Program-made: the position numbers and the translations under genes | In this document: piece after piece, positions 34,698-43,409 of the stretch | Layout: each line of letters begins with the position of its first letter | Position numbering within the stretch: position 1 is the first letter of the stretch | Assembly: GCA_031553855.1 (NCBI GenBank) | Contig: JAVBKW010000015.1 | Coordinates: 1 to 62,953, forward strand | Source: RACS-047 sp031553855 | GTDB lineage: Bacteria > Bacillota > Clostridia > Christensenellales > Pumilibacteraceae | Length of the DNA: 62,953 nucleotides | Reading direction: 5' to 3' | The notes under the pieces: generated by a model | What the model saw: only the letters and a program-made list of their open reading frames with translations | Databases searched by the model: none | Told to the model about the DNA's origin: nothing

Positions 34698-35063
34698 ATG
34701 GGACAAACTGAAATAATCATCAATTTTGCCGTAGCGCAGAACGCGAGAGGAAAACCGCTTTATTTGCAAGTTCCGATAATAGGCTATGAACTTAGCGGCG
34801 AAAATCAGAAGACACATTTTAATAATGTTTTAAAAATCTATTTTGATTCCAATAAAATACCTAAAGAAATCCGAGACATACTGACCGATGAAGATACAAA
34901 AAAATTCTATTTTATTAAAATTCCGCAATCGGTAAGAACCATCATAATAGAAGCAACACTTGTTAAATACATAGAATCTTGTTTTGACTTAGACAATTAC
35001 TCAACCGAAATTACGTTCAATTCCGAAACCGTTGATTATAAAAATTTAAAGGAGACTTATTAA
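34698..35063 (+). CDS. Structural-like protein 1 of the element, unknown
   Basis: 121 residues behind AAGGAG. It alternates short beta segments (EIIINFAVAQN, PLYLQVPIIGYEL, FYFIKIPQSVRTIIIEATL) with polar turns. No known domain recognised. It starts the AT-richer block of the operon (34.7-41.6 kb); the base composition drops visibly compared with dnaB just upstream. The next start follows one base after its stop. Confidence 0.6.
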   Translation: MGQTEIIINFAVAQNARGKPLYLQVPIIGYELSGENQKTHFNNVLKIYFDSNKIPKEIRDILTDEDTKKFYFIKIPQSVRTIIIEATLVKYIESCFDLDNYSTEITFNSETVDYKNLKETY

Positions 35064-35064
35064 T

Positions 35065-35460
35065 ATGTTTCACGCACCTATAGAGGGATCTCAATTTAAT
35101 CCGAGAGCAAAAATTTTCAGGCGTTTTACTCCGACAGAAACCGTGTCGCTAACAGACGGCGAGACAATTTTATATCAAAACAATTATTACAAACGAATTG
35201 GCTTAAATCTTCCATATGTTAAAGCATCTAACCGAACATCCGCAGTTTTTCAGCCTATTCCCGGAGCTATAACTCCACAAGCTTTTATGACAATAAAATA
35301 TCATGGACACAGTGAATACAATCCCAACGAACCACAACCCGGTGATTTATTGCAAATAAAAGCGGAATTGTGGATGGTCGAAAGCGGAATTGAGAAAGAA
35401 GATCTCACTTACATAAGAAATATGGCACGTGTATACTTGCCCTTACGAAAAGTATTATAA
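35065..35460 (+). CDS. Head-tail stopper-like protein, paralogue 1
   Basis: 131 residues. The beta-rich body with LYQNNYYKRIGLNL, PGAITPQAFMTIKY and PGDLLQIKAELWMVESGIEK resembles phage head-closure or tail-completion proteins, in which a 'GDll...g..w.Ve' segment is usual. It shares with the next gene the frame AKIFRRFTPTE/AKIFRRYTVEN, YQNNYYK, QF/QPIPG..., GDLL and PLRKV, so the two are a diverged duplicate pair. The match to stopper proteins is inference. Confidence 0.55.
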   Translation: MFHAPIEGSQFNPRAKIFRRFTPTETVSLTDGETILYQNNYYKRIGLNLPYVKASNRTSAVFQPIPGAITPQAFMTIKYHGHSEYNPNEPQPGDLLQIKAELWMVESGIEKEDLTYIRNMARVYLPLRKVL

Positions 35461-35476
35461 ACGGAGGTAAAATATA

Positions 35477-35857
35477 ATGCAAACAACAGAATTTACAATG
35501 TTTTCTCCGCACGAGCGGGCAAAAATATTTAGGCGATATACAGTTGAAAACATCGCCGAAACGAGTGATGAAAATATCATAAAATATCAAAACAATTATT
35601 ATAAATCGTATTCGAAAATTCGCTGGATTGAAGACGCCTCTAAAACTAGAACTGAGTCACAGTTTTTACCGGGGTTAATAATAGACGGCGAGTTTATGAC
35701 CATAAAAACAAATAGTTTGGAGCAGATATTGCCGGGAGATTTATTATCTTTAGAAAATGAATTATGGATTGTCGAATCAGATATTCAAATTGCATATGGA
35801 TATTTTCCTAAAAAAGTTCAGACTTTTCAATATTTGCCACTAAGGAAGGTAAAATGA
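35477..35857 (+). CDS. Head-tail stopper-like protein, paralogue 2
   Basis: 126 residues. It is a paralogue of the preceding protein: AKIFRRYTVENIAET, KYQNNYYKSYS, FLPGLIIDGEFMTIKTN, PGDLLSLENELWIVESD and QYLPLRKVK align in order. Tandem copies with moderate divergence suggest that the two form a hetero-ring or serve two interfaces. The stop overlaps the next start by 4 bases. Confidence 0.55.
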   Translation: MQTTEFTMFSPHERAKIFRRYTVENIAETSDENIIKYQNNYYKSYSKIRWIEDASKTRTESQFLPGLIIDGEFMTIKTNSLEQILPGDLLSLENELWIVESDIQIAYGYFPKKVQTFQYLPLRKVK

Positions 35858-36369
35858 GTATTTATAATAACAGGTTTACTATGCGTGATTTTTTTATGAA
35901 TACCTCACTTGCCGGAATGTTCCCACAGTTTGATAAAAATGATCTTTCAAACGAAGCCTTATCTGATGAAAAAATCTTTAGCAAAGCGTTAGAGTTCTTC
36001 TCTAAGGCTCTGAACGGCTCTATAATCGGCAATAGTATTGCGTTAAGAGGAAGTTCAACAGATAAGGCGGCGGCTCAACTGCGTTCAGTTAAATGGATTT
36101 TTGAAGGATTCTATGACAATAGAGAAAACATAATTAATAATATTAATAGGAACTCGAAAATATACACAACCGTTCCTTCAATTGGATATTTGCAATCAAT
36201 GAAAGATCCTATGGAAAAGCTTAAAATATACGGAATGCTATTTGAAAACATAAATTATAATCCTGATTTTAAAAGTCAGAATTCACTTGCAGTCAACTCG
36301 GCATTGCCGTATTCGCGTAGGCAACAATTATGGATGAAAAAGGTTGGATATGGAGGTAGTAATGTCTAA
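35854..36369 (+). CDS. Structural-like protein of the element, unknown
   Basis: 171 residues, mixed helical and loop sequence (SDEKIFSKALEFFSKALNG, SVKWIFEGFYDNRENIINN). No recognised family; context in a late-type operon points to a virion component. The stop lies past the start of the next gene by 8 bases. Low complexity and AT-rich codon use match the neighbours. Confidence 0.55.
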   Translation: MSIYNNRFTMRDFFMNTSLAGMFPQFDKNDLSNEALSDEKIFSKALEFFSKALNGSIIGNSIALRGSSTDKAAAQLRSVKWIFEGFYDNRENIINNINRNSKIYTTVPSIGYLQSMKDPMEKLKIYGMLFENINYNPDFKSQNSLAVNSALPYSRRQQLWMKKVGYGGSNV

Positions 36370-37324
36370 AGTTAATTTAAGAGCACAGAATTTAATAGAA
36401 ATTATTAAACAATTGATAATACAAAATGATGAAGTTTTAAATTATCAGAATATCGAATGGACCGGTAAATCAATTAGTGAGATTCTTAATATACGATACT
36501 TCGACTATAAGCGGCGCATCGATGGCAAAAAAGAAGAACTTTTAAAAGAAGCTTTAAAAAGCAAAACCGAGCCTGTTTCTTTGCAATCGTTGGATGATTC
36601 GTATTGTCTTGTTTCGATTGATTCTAACGCACGAACTTTCAATCAAAATATTGACTTTCAGGCATTCAGCGCAACTCTTATGTTCTGGGCCCAGACATCG
36701 AAAATTCAATTGCTGGAATATTTGATAAATAAAATTGCTATATCATTGGTCGGCGAAAGGTATCAAATTCCAAATATTTCGCGGTCAATGATGATGCTAA
36801 TGTCCCCGCTTAAAGTAACTGAAGTCTTGACTTCATCAGAAATAGGCGAGTCTTTTATAGCAACCGTCGCCTTAAATTTTAATTTGACTGAAAATTTATC
36901 TGTAGCAAGTGACTATTCTCTAAAAATGAAAATGACTGTGCCGGGACAGGACACTCAGCAAGAGTTCAATGTCCCCTTCAACACTTTAAAAATAGCATAT
37001 ACTGCAGTGCCAAAATCTTTATCTCAGCCGAATCTACAGCTTTCAGGGATTAGAAATACTGTTAGTTCGATAGTTATAAGTTTTACGATATACCAGTATA
37101 TAAATGATTTAGGAAAATGCCTTGATAATTTAGTTGTTAATCATCTATCAGGCGATAATAATGCTTATGCCAACAATAACCTGATCCCGATTGTACTTAC
37201 GACTCCAAACGGTCTAACTCAAAATTATACTTTGGTATGTGCCGCTGCGGATTGCACAGTATCTATGACGGAGCCTAATATTATTTCTGTGACATTACAG
37301 CCTTACGCTTTTTCGGAGGTCTAA
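36362..37324 (+). CDS. Structural-like protein with helical N- and beta-rich C-terminal halves
   Basis: 320 residues from the ATG at 36362, which has GGAGG five bases upstream; an earlier in-frame ATG at 36344 lacks a site. The first ~150 residues are helical with a conserved-looking block IDFQAFSATLMFWAQTSK. The second half is beta-rich (ESFIATVALNFNLTENLSVA, YSLKMKMTVPGQDTQ, IVISFTIYQYINDLGK). The organisation recalls tail-tube or tail-terminator proteins, or a small capsid-like fold, but I cannot decide among them. The stop is directly followed by the next ATG. Confidence 0.5.
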   Translation: MSKVNLRAQNLIEIIKQLIIQNDEVLNYQNIEWTGKSISEILNIRYFDYKRRIDGKKEELLKEALKSKTEPVSLQSLDDSYCLVSIDSNARTFNQNIDFQAFSATLMFWAQTSKIQLLEYLINKIAISLVGERYQIPNISRSMMMLMSPLKVTEVLTSSEIGESFIATVALNFNLTENLSVASDYSLKMKMTVPGQDTQQEFNVPFNTLKIAYTAVPKSLSQPNLQLSGIRNTVSSIVISFTIYQYINDLGKCLDNLVVNHLSGDNNAYANNNLIPIVLTTPNGLTQNYTLVCAAADCTVSMTEPNIISVTLQPYAFSEV

Positions 37325-37861
37325 ATGAAAATTTTGACTGTTAATATTGTCGAAAACGGATATTTTTCCGATAATTCGGATTCTGTCGCTTCAGGATTTA
37401 AAGCTCCTGAAAATAACGGATTTGACATCGATGACAATAATTCCGCAAACAATATGGTTTTGCAAAATGTCTTAGCGACAAAGGTTGTTTCAAATATGAC
37501 TGATTTTATCGTTAACGCATCAAAAAAAGCCATAGACTATCACTTAAGCGGTATTGTATACGAAACCGGCGATTCAAATTTTGCGGCTAGCGTGATTGAA
37601 AAATACCAAGATACAATGTTTTGGATAAATGCTTTAAAATCTGTGGGAGCTTCTACAATTGCCGGCGGACTAACTCTTGGTGTTCCGGGGGCGCTGTTGG
37701 GCGGAATTTCTACTGCCGGTAGTTTGGTTTTTAATCAGTTGACCGCCAAAGCTGAATTTGACAGAGAATACAATTTTAATCTTAAGATCGATGATTTTAA
37801 TGTGGACTATAACAGAGCGCGCAGCGGAACGGCTGTTTACGGCGGAGGGAGACTAAGATAA
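37325..37861 (+). CDS. Structural-like protein with a glycine-rich hydrophobic segment
   Basis: 178 residues. Residues 118-145 (SVGASTIAGGLTLGVPGALL) are hydrophobic and rich in Gly and Ala, like a membrane-active or tape-measure-tip segment, and the C-terminus ends SGTAVYGGGRLR. The N-terminal half is polar. In tailed phages a protein with such a stretch may line the tail tip. Its stop shares one base with the next start (TAATG). Confidence 0.5.
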   Translation: MKILTVNIVENGYFSDNSDSVASGFKAPENNGFDIDDNNSANNMVLQNVLATKVVSNMTDFIVNASKKAIDYHLSGIVYETGDSNFAASVIEKYQDTMFWINALKSVGASTIAGGLTLGVPGALLGGISTAGSLVFNQLTAKAEFDREYNFNLKIDDFNVDYNRARSGTAVYGGGRLR

Positions 37862-40800
37862 TGAAGTTTATAATTTATAATTCAGTTTATGAAAATAATT
37901 CTATGAAACAGACCATTTTTTCGCCCAAAACATTGATAAGTAATGTGCTAACGCGAGAAACGCTTGATGAGTCACTTGCTCAATGTAAGGTTTCGCTATT
38001 ACTTAATTTTGAACAAGAATACACACCGTACACACGTTTTTTTATTGATATTTATGACGATGCAGCGGGAGAAGAAACGCACCTTTTAAAGCGCTTAGAT
38101 TATGTTTTAGAAACAGATATTGTCGACAGGCCGTCCCTATCAGAAAACTTTTGGATTCATCAGCTTAATCTTGTTGAATCTTCGGCGGCTGCGCAAGCGA
38201 TCATTCTACCAAACTGCTCACTAACGTGGCTTTTGGACGATACGCTGATAAGATATTACGGATCTATACCGCAAGGGTTGACTCAGCAGATCTATTCCAA
38301 TGGATATAGGACGAAAAGAGACACGGAAGAAACAAGAAATCTTAATGCAGATGCTTTTAATCAAATGAAAAATGTCACGCAATCCGGAAGAATAGTGACT
38401 AATCGTGGTGGCGGAAAACTAAACCCCGACAGAAATACTCCAATAGTGTTGGCACAGTCGGATACAGCCTATAATTTTACTTACAATATTCCGCAAATGT
38501 ACTTGGATTTATCTTATTATAATTTTAAATTTACAGGCTTTGCGTGGATAGGAAAAAGAATTATGTCCTATTTTTGGCGTGGCGAAAAAGAGTTATCGAC
38601 GGTAACTATAATGTATGTTAATGGCATAGAAAAGTCAAGAACATACCACAATGGAGCGTCTACGCTTTATAATAAAGAGGGCTCTTATGATTATTTCTAT
38701 GATAGAATAAAATGGTTTGGTGCAGATAATGACACAGAGGGATTAGGTCTTGCTACTGAAATAAATTCCAAATGCCCCACGAGTTGTATGGATAGAATTA
38801 ATTATTACACAGATTCTCCAGAATATCCAAATTATTATAATTTTAATACAAACAAAATAGACAACTACAATATCGGCTCAAGCGTAAATAGTATCACAAT
38901 TGATTTATTATCAGATGATTATTACGATAAGCAAATTAGATTTGTGACTTATCCATATGTTAAGATGTTTAAGGTTTCAAATGGATCTTTTTTATCCACA
39001 TTTGATCCTGAAGAAAATCCTACATTTGGCGGACAGATAGAAATACAGCAGAATACCGGAAATAGAAATTTTATGCTGCCTATTTCTAGCAGCGGATTCA
39101 ATTTAAGTTATGAATATAGCATCAGGGCTGTCAAATCAGATTACTCCGAAAAACAGCTTGTAAAATCCGCACCGCCTTACAATGCTTATGATATGCTAAA
39201 TAAACTTCAAATCAGCTATCTAAATGTTCAGGATAGCGGCGAAACCCTGCAAGAGCTGTACAATAAGTTGCCGTTCCAGTTTGATGATGATGTAAAACAA
39301 ATTGCATTAGAAACTATAGTGCCTGAAGTAAGTTTTGCACAGAAATCACTATTTCAGGCAATACAATTCTTATGTTATTTTATGGGCGGAATCCCCAAAA
39401 TAGAAGCTCTTCCGGATTCTCCGTCATTTGTAATTCACTTAAAGAAACTTGGCGGCGATACCGAAACCAATTACGGAAATTTGATTTCTATTTACAATTC
39501 TAAGCACATGAGCGAATTTGTAACAGAAATAAAGACTGAATACCAGAACCTCGTAAACTCTACCGGATTGCTTACGGAAATAATTCATCCGTCATCTGAT
39601 AACGAAACCAACCACTACAGCGTAGATAACATTGCGCTAAGAACAAAATATGATATTGACAGAGTAGCAAAAATACGCGTTTACGATATAACTAATTCCT
39701 CAAAAGGGTGGGCAGAGGCTACGGACTTATTTTTTAGCGAACAAATTTACAATATGCTTTCCGGATTCTACACGATTGACAGGACGAGTGATAACCAGTA
39801 CGAGGGCACTATCCCGAATAAAGGAATGTGCTTATACTATACTCATGGCAGTAATAGAATACAAGGCCTTCAATATAAATGTCCTGAAGCCTACGACGAC
39901 CCCACTAACTTAAATAACACTAACTGCTATGCGATAAAGAATTTTTTGTGGGCCGCTTTTAACAGGGATTCGGACGGAACGCCAAAAAATCCGTTCTCGC
40001 CGAACTCAAATAAAGAACAATGCTATGCTATTAATCCCAGTAATTATATTTATGAAATAAGTTACGTTCCTATTGTAAACAGCGAAATATCCTCTGTTCG
40101 ACCGGATCTGAGAAAGTATTTTTTAAACGATTCTATATCAAAGTATCCTATGTATCAGCAGAGGTCACAAGCAAGCGAGTATTTTATTGAAGCGTATAAA
40201 TTAGGTAATAAAAACTATGGCGAGCTGATTCGTCAGTCTAATACTGTTTACGAGGTTGATGATTGGTTTGAAGATATCTCAAAAATTCATCAGCCGGGCG
40301 AGATTTATAGAATAGATAATTTATACTATATTAACACAATTCAGACGGAATATTGCCCTGATTTTATAACGCAGCATATTTCCCTTACGAAAGACTTTAA
40401 CAGGCTAAGTCAGTACATTGGGCTCGATTCTCAAAGTAGATGGTATAGAGTCCCTGAGCAGTATAGCGACCGTTATATCAATCAAAAGATATTTTTATAT
40501 GTTTATACGGAGTATGATCAAACAAATGCGCCAATAGTCGCATCTAATTGGGTAACGGATAACGGCAAAAAAACATTGTGGCAGTACATACTTAAAAAGA
40601 AACAAAATTATCCGACTTCGGCTCAAGTTACTTTTTACTCCGATCAACCTTTTGCAAACGAGGGAAATTCCGTGTCTGTTGTTTTGCCGGTTGCTTCGCT
40701 GCCTGTAGGATCTACACTATCAATGTCTTTTGATTGCAAGGATAATTTCTCTCCGGGCGCGGCGTACATACAAAATGGCAATTTTAAAGATACACTTTCT

Positions 40801-41580
40801 AACTGGTCTCGCAAAAAAATGATAGACAGTTCAGGCAGTGCGCAGGATGTAATTATTAGCGATAGTTCCAATAACAGCACGAGTACGAAAGATAACAGTA
40901 TTGCTTATTGGTTCCCGAATAACGATTCTTATTGCGATTTAAACGGCAGGGCACAGAAAATATCTATCGATATAGCCGAAGTTTTTAAAGATAGCTCTGC
41001 AAGTTATAACGCATCGACAAGAAACGATATTTATTGTTTACCATTTACAAGTTTAATAGACTTTCAAAAAAATGTTATCGGATCAAGCAATAATTTATCT
41101 GAAAATAGCAAAATAATAAAAATCCCCAGCTTCTTTGCTTTAAAAGATGCAGGGGAAAGAATGTTATTTGTTGTATCGTCTATCTTGGAGACTGGATCAG
41201 ATAGGTTTTCTTTTTCTCGTTACCTATGGGAAACAAATTCTAACGTTGATCCTACCGGATGCAAGTGGATCGCATTAAATAAAGAAATAACTAAGTTTGT
41301 CGAGCCTGTAGTTCAGCCTGAATATATTATTTCTACTTACTATAATGGTGTAAATCTTGATGCAGAACAGTTGTTCGATTATGACAACGGCGCTATAAGG
41401 CTCAATTCGTGGTTATCAACTTTATCTGATACCCAAGTGGAACAATTAAAATCCGTTGCGCTTGTAACTGATAATGATGACGAAACGTCTTATTTGTATC
41501 AGCGGCCGATATTGTACCGAAATGTTTATGGTGCGATTAAGGAAGAAAAAATCTGCGATTGGTTATTTAAGTTTATGTAA
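37861..41580 (+). CDS. Large phage tail/baseplate-like protein
   Basis: 1239 residues, by far the largest protein of the element. The N-terminal ~130 residues (RETLDESLAQCKVSLLLNFE, EYTPYTRFFIDIYDD, WIHQLNLVESSAAAQAIILP) follow the pattern of distal tail/baseplate proteins of Firmicutes siphophages, where a 'de.ld.c...l....pf.pytrf.i' stretch is followed by 'h.inLiE..kiLe...lpn..ft'. The middle contains VSFAQKSLFQAIQFLCYFMG near residue 505, also typical of the hub domain. The C-terminal third (residues 880 onward) looks like a carbohydrate-binding jelly roll (QVTFYSDQPFANEGNSVSVV). Target binding on a cell is the likely role. I see no peptidase or glycanase motif. Confidence 0.7.
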   Translation: MKFIIYNSVYENNSMKQTIFSPKTLISNVLTRETLDESLAQCKVSLLLNFEQEYTPYTRFFIDIYDDAAGEETHLLKRLDYVLETDIVDRPSLSENFWIHQLNLVESSAAAQAIILPNCSLTWLLDDTLIRYYGSIPQGLTQQIYSNGYRTKRDTEETRNLNADAFNQMKNVTQSGRIVTNRGGGKLNPDRNTPIVLAQSDTAYNFTYNIPQMYLDLSYYNFKFTGFAWIGKRIMSYFWRGEKELSTVTIMYVNGIEKSRTYHNGASTLYNKEGSYDYFYDRIKWFGADNDTEGLGLATEINSKCPTSCMDRINYYTDSPEYPNYYNFNTNKIDNYNIGSSVNSITIDLLSDDYYDKQIRFVTYPYVKMFKVSNGSFLSTFDPEENPTFGGQIEIQQNTGNRNFMLPISSSGFNLSYEYSIRAVKSDYSEKQLVKSAPPYNAYDMLNKLQISYLNVQDSGETLQELYNKLPFQFDDDVKQIALETIVPEVSFAQKSLFQAIQFLCYFMGGIPKIEALPDSPSFVIHLKKLGGDTETNYGNLISIYNSKHMSEFVTEIKTEYQNLVNSTGLLTEIIHPSSDNETNHYSVDNIALRTKYDIDRVAKIRVYDITNSSKGWAEATDLFFSEQIYNMLSGFYTIDRTSDNQYEGTIPNKGMCLYYTHGSNRIQGLQYKCPEAYDDPTNLNNTNCYAIKNFLWAAFNRDSDGTPKNPFSPNSNKEQCYAINPSNYIYEISYVPIVNSEISSVRPDLRKYFLNDSISKYPMYQQRSQASEYFIEAYKLGNKNYGELIRQSNTVYEVDDWFEDISKIHQPGEIYRIDNLYYINTIQTEYCPDFITQHISLTKDFNRLSQYIGLDSQSRWYRVPEQYSDRYINQKIFLYVYTEYDQTNAPIVASNWVTDNGKKTLWQYILKKKQNYPTSAQVTFYSDQPFANEGNSVSVVLPVASLPVGSTLSMSFDCKDNFSPGAAYIQNGNFKDTLSNWSRKKMIDSSGSAQDVIISDSSNNSTSTKDNSIAYWFPNNDSYCDLNGRAQKISIDIAEVFKDSSASYNASTRNDIYCLPFTSLIDFQKNVIGSSNNLSENSKIIKIPSFFALKDAGERMLFVVSSILETGSDRFSFSRYLWETNSNVDPTGCKWIALNKEITKFVEPVVQPEYIISTYYNGVNLDAEQLFDYDNGAIRLNSWLSTLSDTQVEQLKSVALVTDNDDETSYLYQRPILYRNVYGAIKEEKICDWLFKFM

Positions 41581-41817
41581 GCGTATAAGATTTATTACGC
41601 AATATGTGATAGAAACTAAGCACAGAGAAAATAACGGAAAAAATATACCAAAGGCTGTCCGAAAAGATTTCGACTCATTTAAAAAAATTATATGTATATC
41701 TTGAACACCTACTTTGGTGCTTGATATTGCATGAGCCCATCCTATAATTTCAACTAAAGAAAAAGCAATGATTGCTAAACTTATACATAACAAAATAATA
41801 GTCCCGCGTTTTTTCAT
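41563..41817 (-). CDS. Two-helix membrane protein, holin-like size
   Basis: 84 residues from the ATG at 41817 with GAGGTGCGAG upstream; a longer frame is not supported. Two hydrophobic segments (residues 4-24 and about 58-78) are separated by a polar loop, as in small holins or membrane regulators. It lies on the opposite strand and overlaps the end of the 1239-residue gene by 18 bases. It could be the lysis or exclusion protein of the element, but this is a guess from size. Confidence 0.5.
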   Translation of the reverse strand: MKKRGTIILLCISLAIIAFSLVEIIGWAHAISSTKVGVQDIHIIFLNESKSFRTAFGIFFPLFSLCLVSITYCVINLIRLHKLK

Positions 41818-41872
41818 CTCGCACCTCTTGTAAAATTTTAACATTCTCTTAATAGAAATGTCAAGACAATAC

Positions 41873-41907
41873 AAAAAGCTCGATAGTAATTTACTGCCGG
41901 GCTTTTT
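41873..41907. terminator. Bidirectional terminator
   Basis: AAAAGCTCG and CGGGCTTTT form a nine-pair stem with flanking A and T runs. It lies between the S24 gene and the two-helix protein gene on the minus strand. Confidence 0.65.
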
Positions 41908-41931
41908 CATTTAAGAAATAATTACCTAATT

Positions 41932-42282
41932 TTAATCATGATAGTTACGAGATTCAATGACTTTACCGATTATTTCTATTTTTGTTTCAGACGTAATTAT
42001 TAAAACATCATTTTTACTATCAGCTGATACAAGCATTTTTATGCCATTTTGTTCTTGATAAACTCTAACAATTCCCTCATCGCCGTGCAATGCTACAACA
42101 ATATCTCCACTCTGCGCACACGATTGTTTGCGTACAATTACAACAGCGCCGTCTAGCAGTCCTTTATCTATCATGCTGGTGCCATGCGTCTTCAACGCAA
42201 AGTAGTCCTCTTTAGGTTTGTGATGAGTATAAATAACTCCGTCAAAATATTTTTCTTTATTTGTGTCTGATTTTTTAGACAT
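41932..42282 (-). CDS. HTH-less S24/LexA-type peptidase-like protein
   Basis: 116 residues, only the S24 domain. DYFALKTHGTSMIDKGLLDG contains the nucleophile Ser of LexA and UmuD, and GDIVVALHGDEGIVRVYQ aligns with the strand that carries the catalytic Lys (VTVKR in LexA); here that position reads VRVY, with Arg instead of Lys. UmuD-like proteins have this size, but without a polV gene nearby a regulatory role is likelier. Ser is present and Lys is not, so activity is doubtful. It follows the sigma-like gene by 4 bases. Confidence 0.7.
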   Translation of the reverse strand: MSKKSDTNKEKYFDGVIYTHHKPKEDYFALKTHGTSMIDKGLLDGAVVIVRKQSCAQSGDIVVALHGDEGIVRVYQEQNGIKMLVSADSKNDVLIITSETKIEIIGKVIESRNYHD

Positions 42283-42286
42283 AAAA

Positions 42287-43057
42287 TTATTCTCCTGTAA
42301 AAGAACCGCCGCAATAAGAATTTAAAAGCTGCTGTTGTTCTCTCCACATTAAATATAATTCCTGACTAGAGGATTGTTTATTCTTGAAACTCGAAAAACT
42401 TGTACTTCTTAAGCCTGCAACATAATAATCTTCAAACTGGCTTAAATGACGCAGGTGCCGGGATATTTTGGGATGCCGCAATACCCTAAGCCCGTTCCGT
42501 ATCAGGGACGCCGCCTGTTTCGGCTCTATTCCCATTCTGGCGGCGGTTTGCGCAGTCGTAAGCTCTTTATAGTATTTTAGTGTCAATGCCGTTTTTTGGT
42601 CGTCTCTAAGGCTTACTAGAGCTTTCTTAAAAGCCAACCCCATTTCCGAATTAGAATAATCATCAAGCACGTCGCTTTCCATATCAGATTCATCTGCGAT
42701 CAGCTCAATGTTTTCGACTGAATCATCCTCGCTGCTATGAGCCGGTTCATTAAGCTGCGTGAGCTCGCATGATAAATATTTGTTTTGATGAGTATAGCGG
42801 ATAAAGTACCATCTTATGGTTTTGGTAAGAATAGTAGAAAAGGTCCACTCTCCGCCGCACTTTAAATAGCGCCGGACTGCAATCGCAAAAGCAAGATAAG
42901 CTTCCTGCTCTAAATCCTCATAGGCGAGCCCGCAGCCTTTCCAGTAGTACAAAGACTGATGAATTATACCGCTATTGTTCTGCCACAGCGCAAGCATAAT
43001 ATCTGCCGCCGGATTATCGATATTCGTTATAGATTGAAATAACTCATTATTACTCAT
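42287..43057 (-). CDS. Sigma-70-family-like transcription factor
   Basis: 256 residues. The segment AYEDLEQEAYLAFAIAVRRY near residue 45 corresponds to sigma region 2, and ALVSLRDDQKTALTLKYYKE followed by TTAQTAARMGIEPKQAASLI near 150-190 is a region 4 helix-turn-helix. Between them an acidic linker (EDDSVENIELIADESDMESD) replaces region 3. Phages and conjugative elements of Bacillota often encode such factors to switch on late genes; here the natural target would be the structural-like operon. The C-terminal 60 residues are Ser/Gln-rich. Confidence 0.75.
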   Translation of the reverse strand: MSNNELFQSITNIDNPAADIMLALWQNNSGIIHQSLYYWKGCGLAYEDLEQEAYLAFAIAVRRYLKCGGEWTFSTILTKTIRWYFIRYTHQNKYLSCELTQLNEPAHSSEDDSVENIELIADESDMESDVLDDYSNSEMGLAFKKALVSLRDDQKTALTLKYYKELTTAQTAARMGIEPKQAASLIRNGLRVLRHPKISRHLRHLSQFEDYYVAGLRSTSFSSFKNKQSSSQELYLMWREQQQLLNSYCGGSFTGE

Positions 43058-43075
43058 ATAGTTGTTATATCACAA

Positions 43076-43369
43076 CTAACGTGCTTTGTCAATTCTCTCC
43101 TTGCTTTTCAAAATTGTATCTAACTCCCGTTCATTATAATAAGTGCGTAATTTATATTCGATAATTTTATCCGGATCGGTAATGAATTTCATAAACGCTA
43201 CCCGCGGAACAATAAAGTTTTTTGAACCGAATTTAAGGCTGGGAAAGTATGCGCTTTTAACGAAAACTCGAGCGTCATCCTCATTAACGTCAAAAAACTT
43301 AGCTATTTCGGAAATCTTTATGTAGTCGGTGGGATTATCCATTTTGAGCGGTTTCTTTTCTTCAAACAT
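43076..43369 (-). CDS. Small DNA-binding protein, excisionase-like
   Basis: 97 residues behind AAGGAG. The segment IKISEIAKFFDVNEDDARVF is a winged-helix/MerR-type HTH as in Xis proteins, followed by LKFGSKNFIVPRVAFMKFI. Such proteins direct excision or act as anti-repressors. It lies next to the paired-repeat array and ahead of the sigma-like gene on one transcript. Confidence 0.65.
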   Translation of the reverse strand: MFEEKKPLKMDNPTDYIKISEIAKFFDVNEDDARVFVKSAYFPSLKFGSKNFIVPRVAFMKFITDPDKIIEYKLRTYYNERELDTILKSKERIDKAR

Positions 43370-43409
43370 TGGTGGGACTCCTTGTAATAAATTTTACTGA
43401 TTTTATAAT

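Noticed and set aside
41932..42282. UmuD of a polymerase V operon
   Set aside because: No umuC-like gene is nearby and the catalytic Lys position holds Arg.
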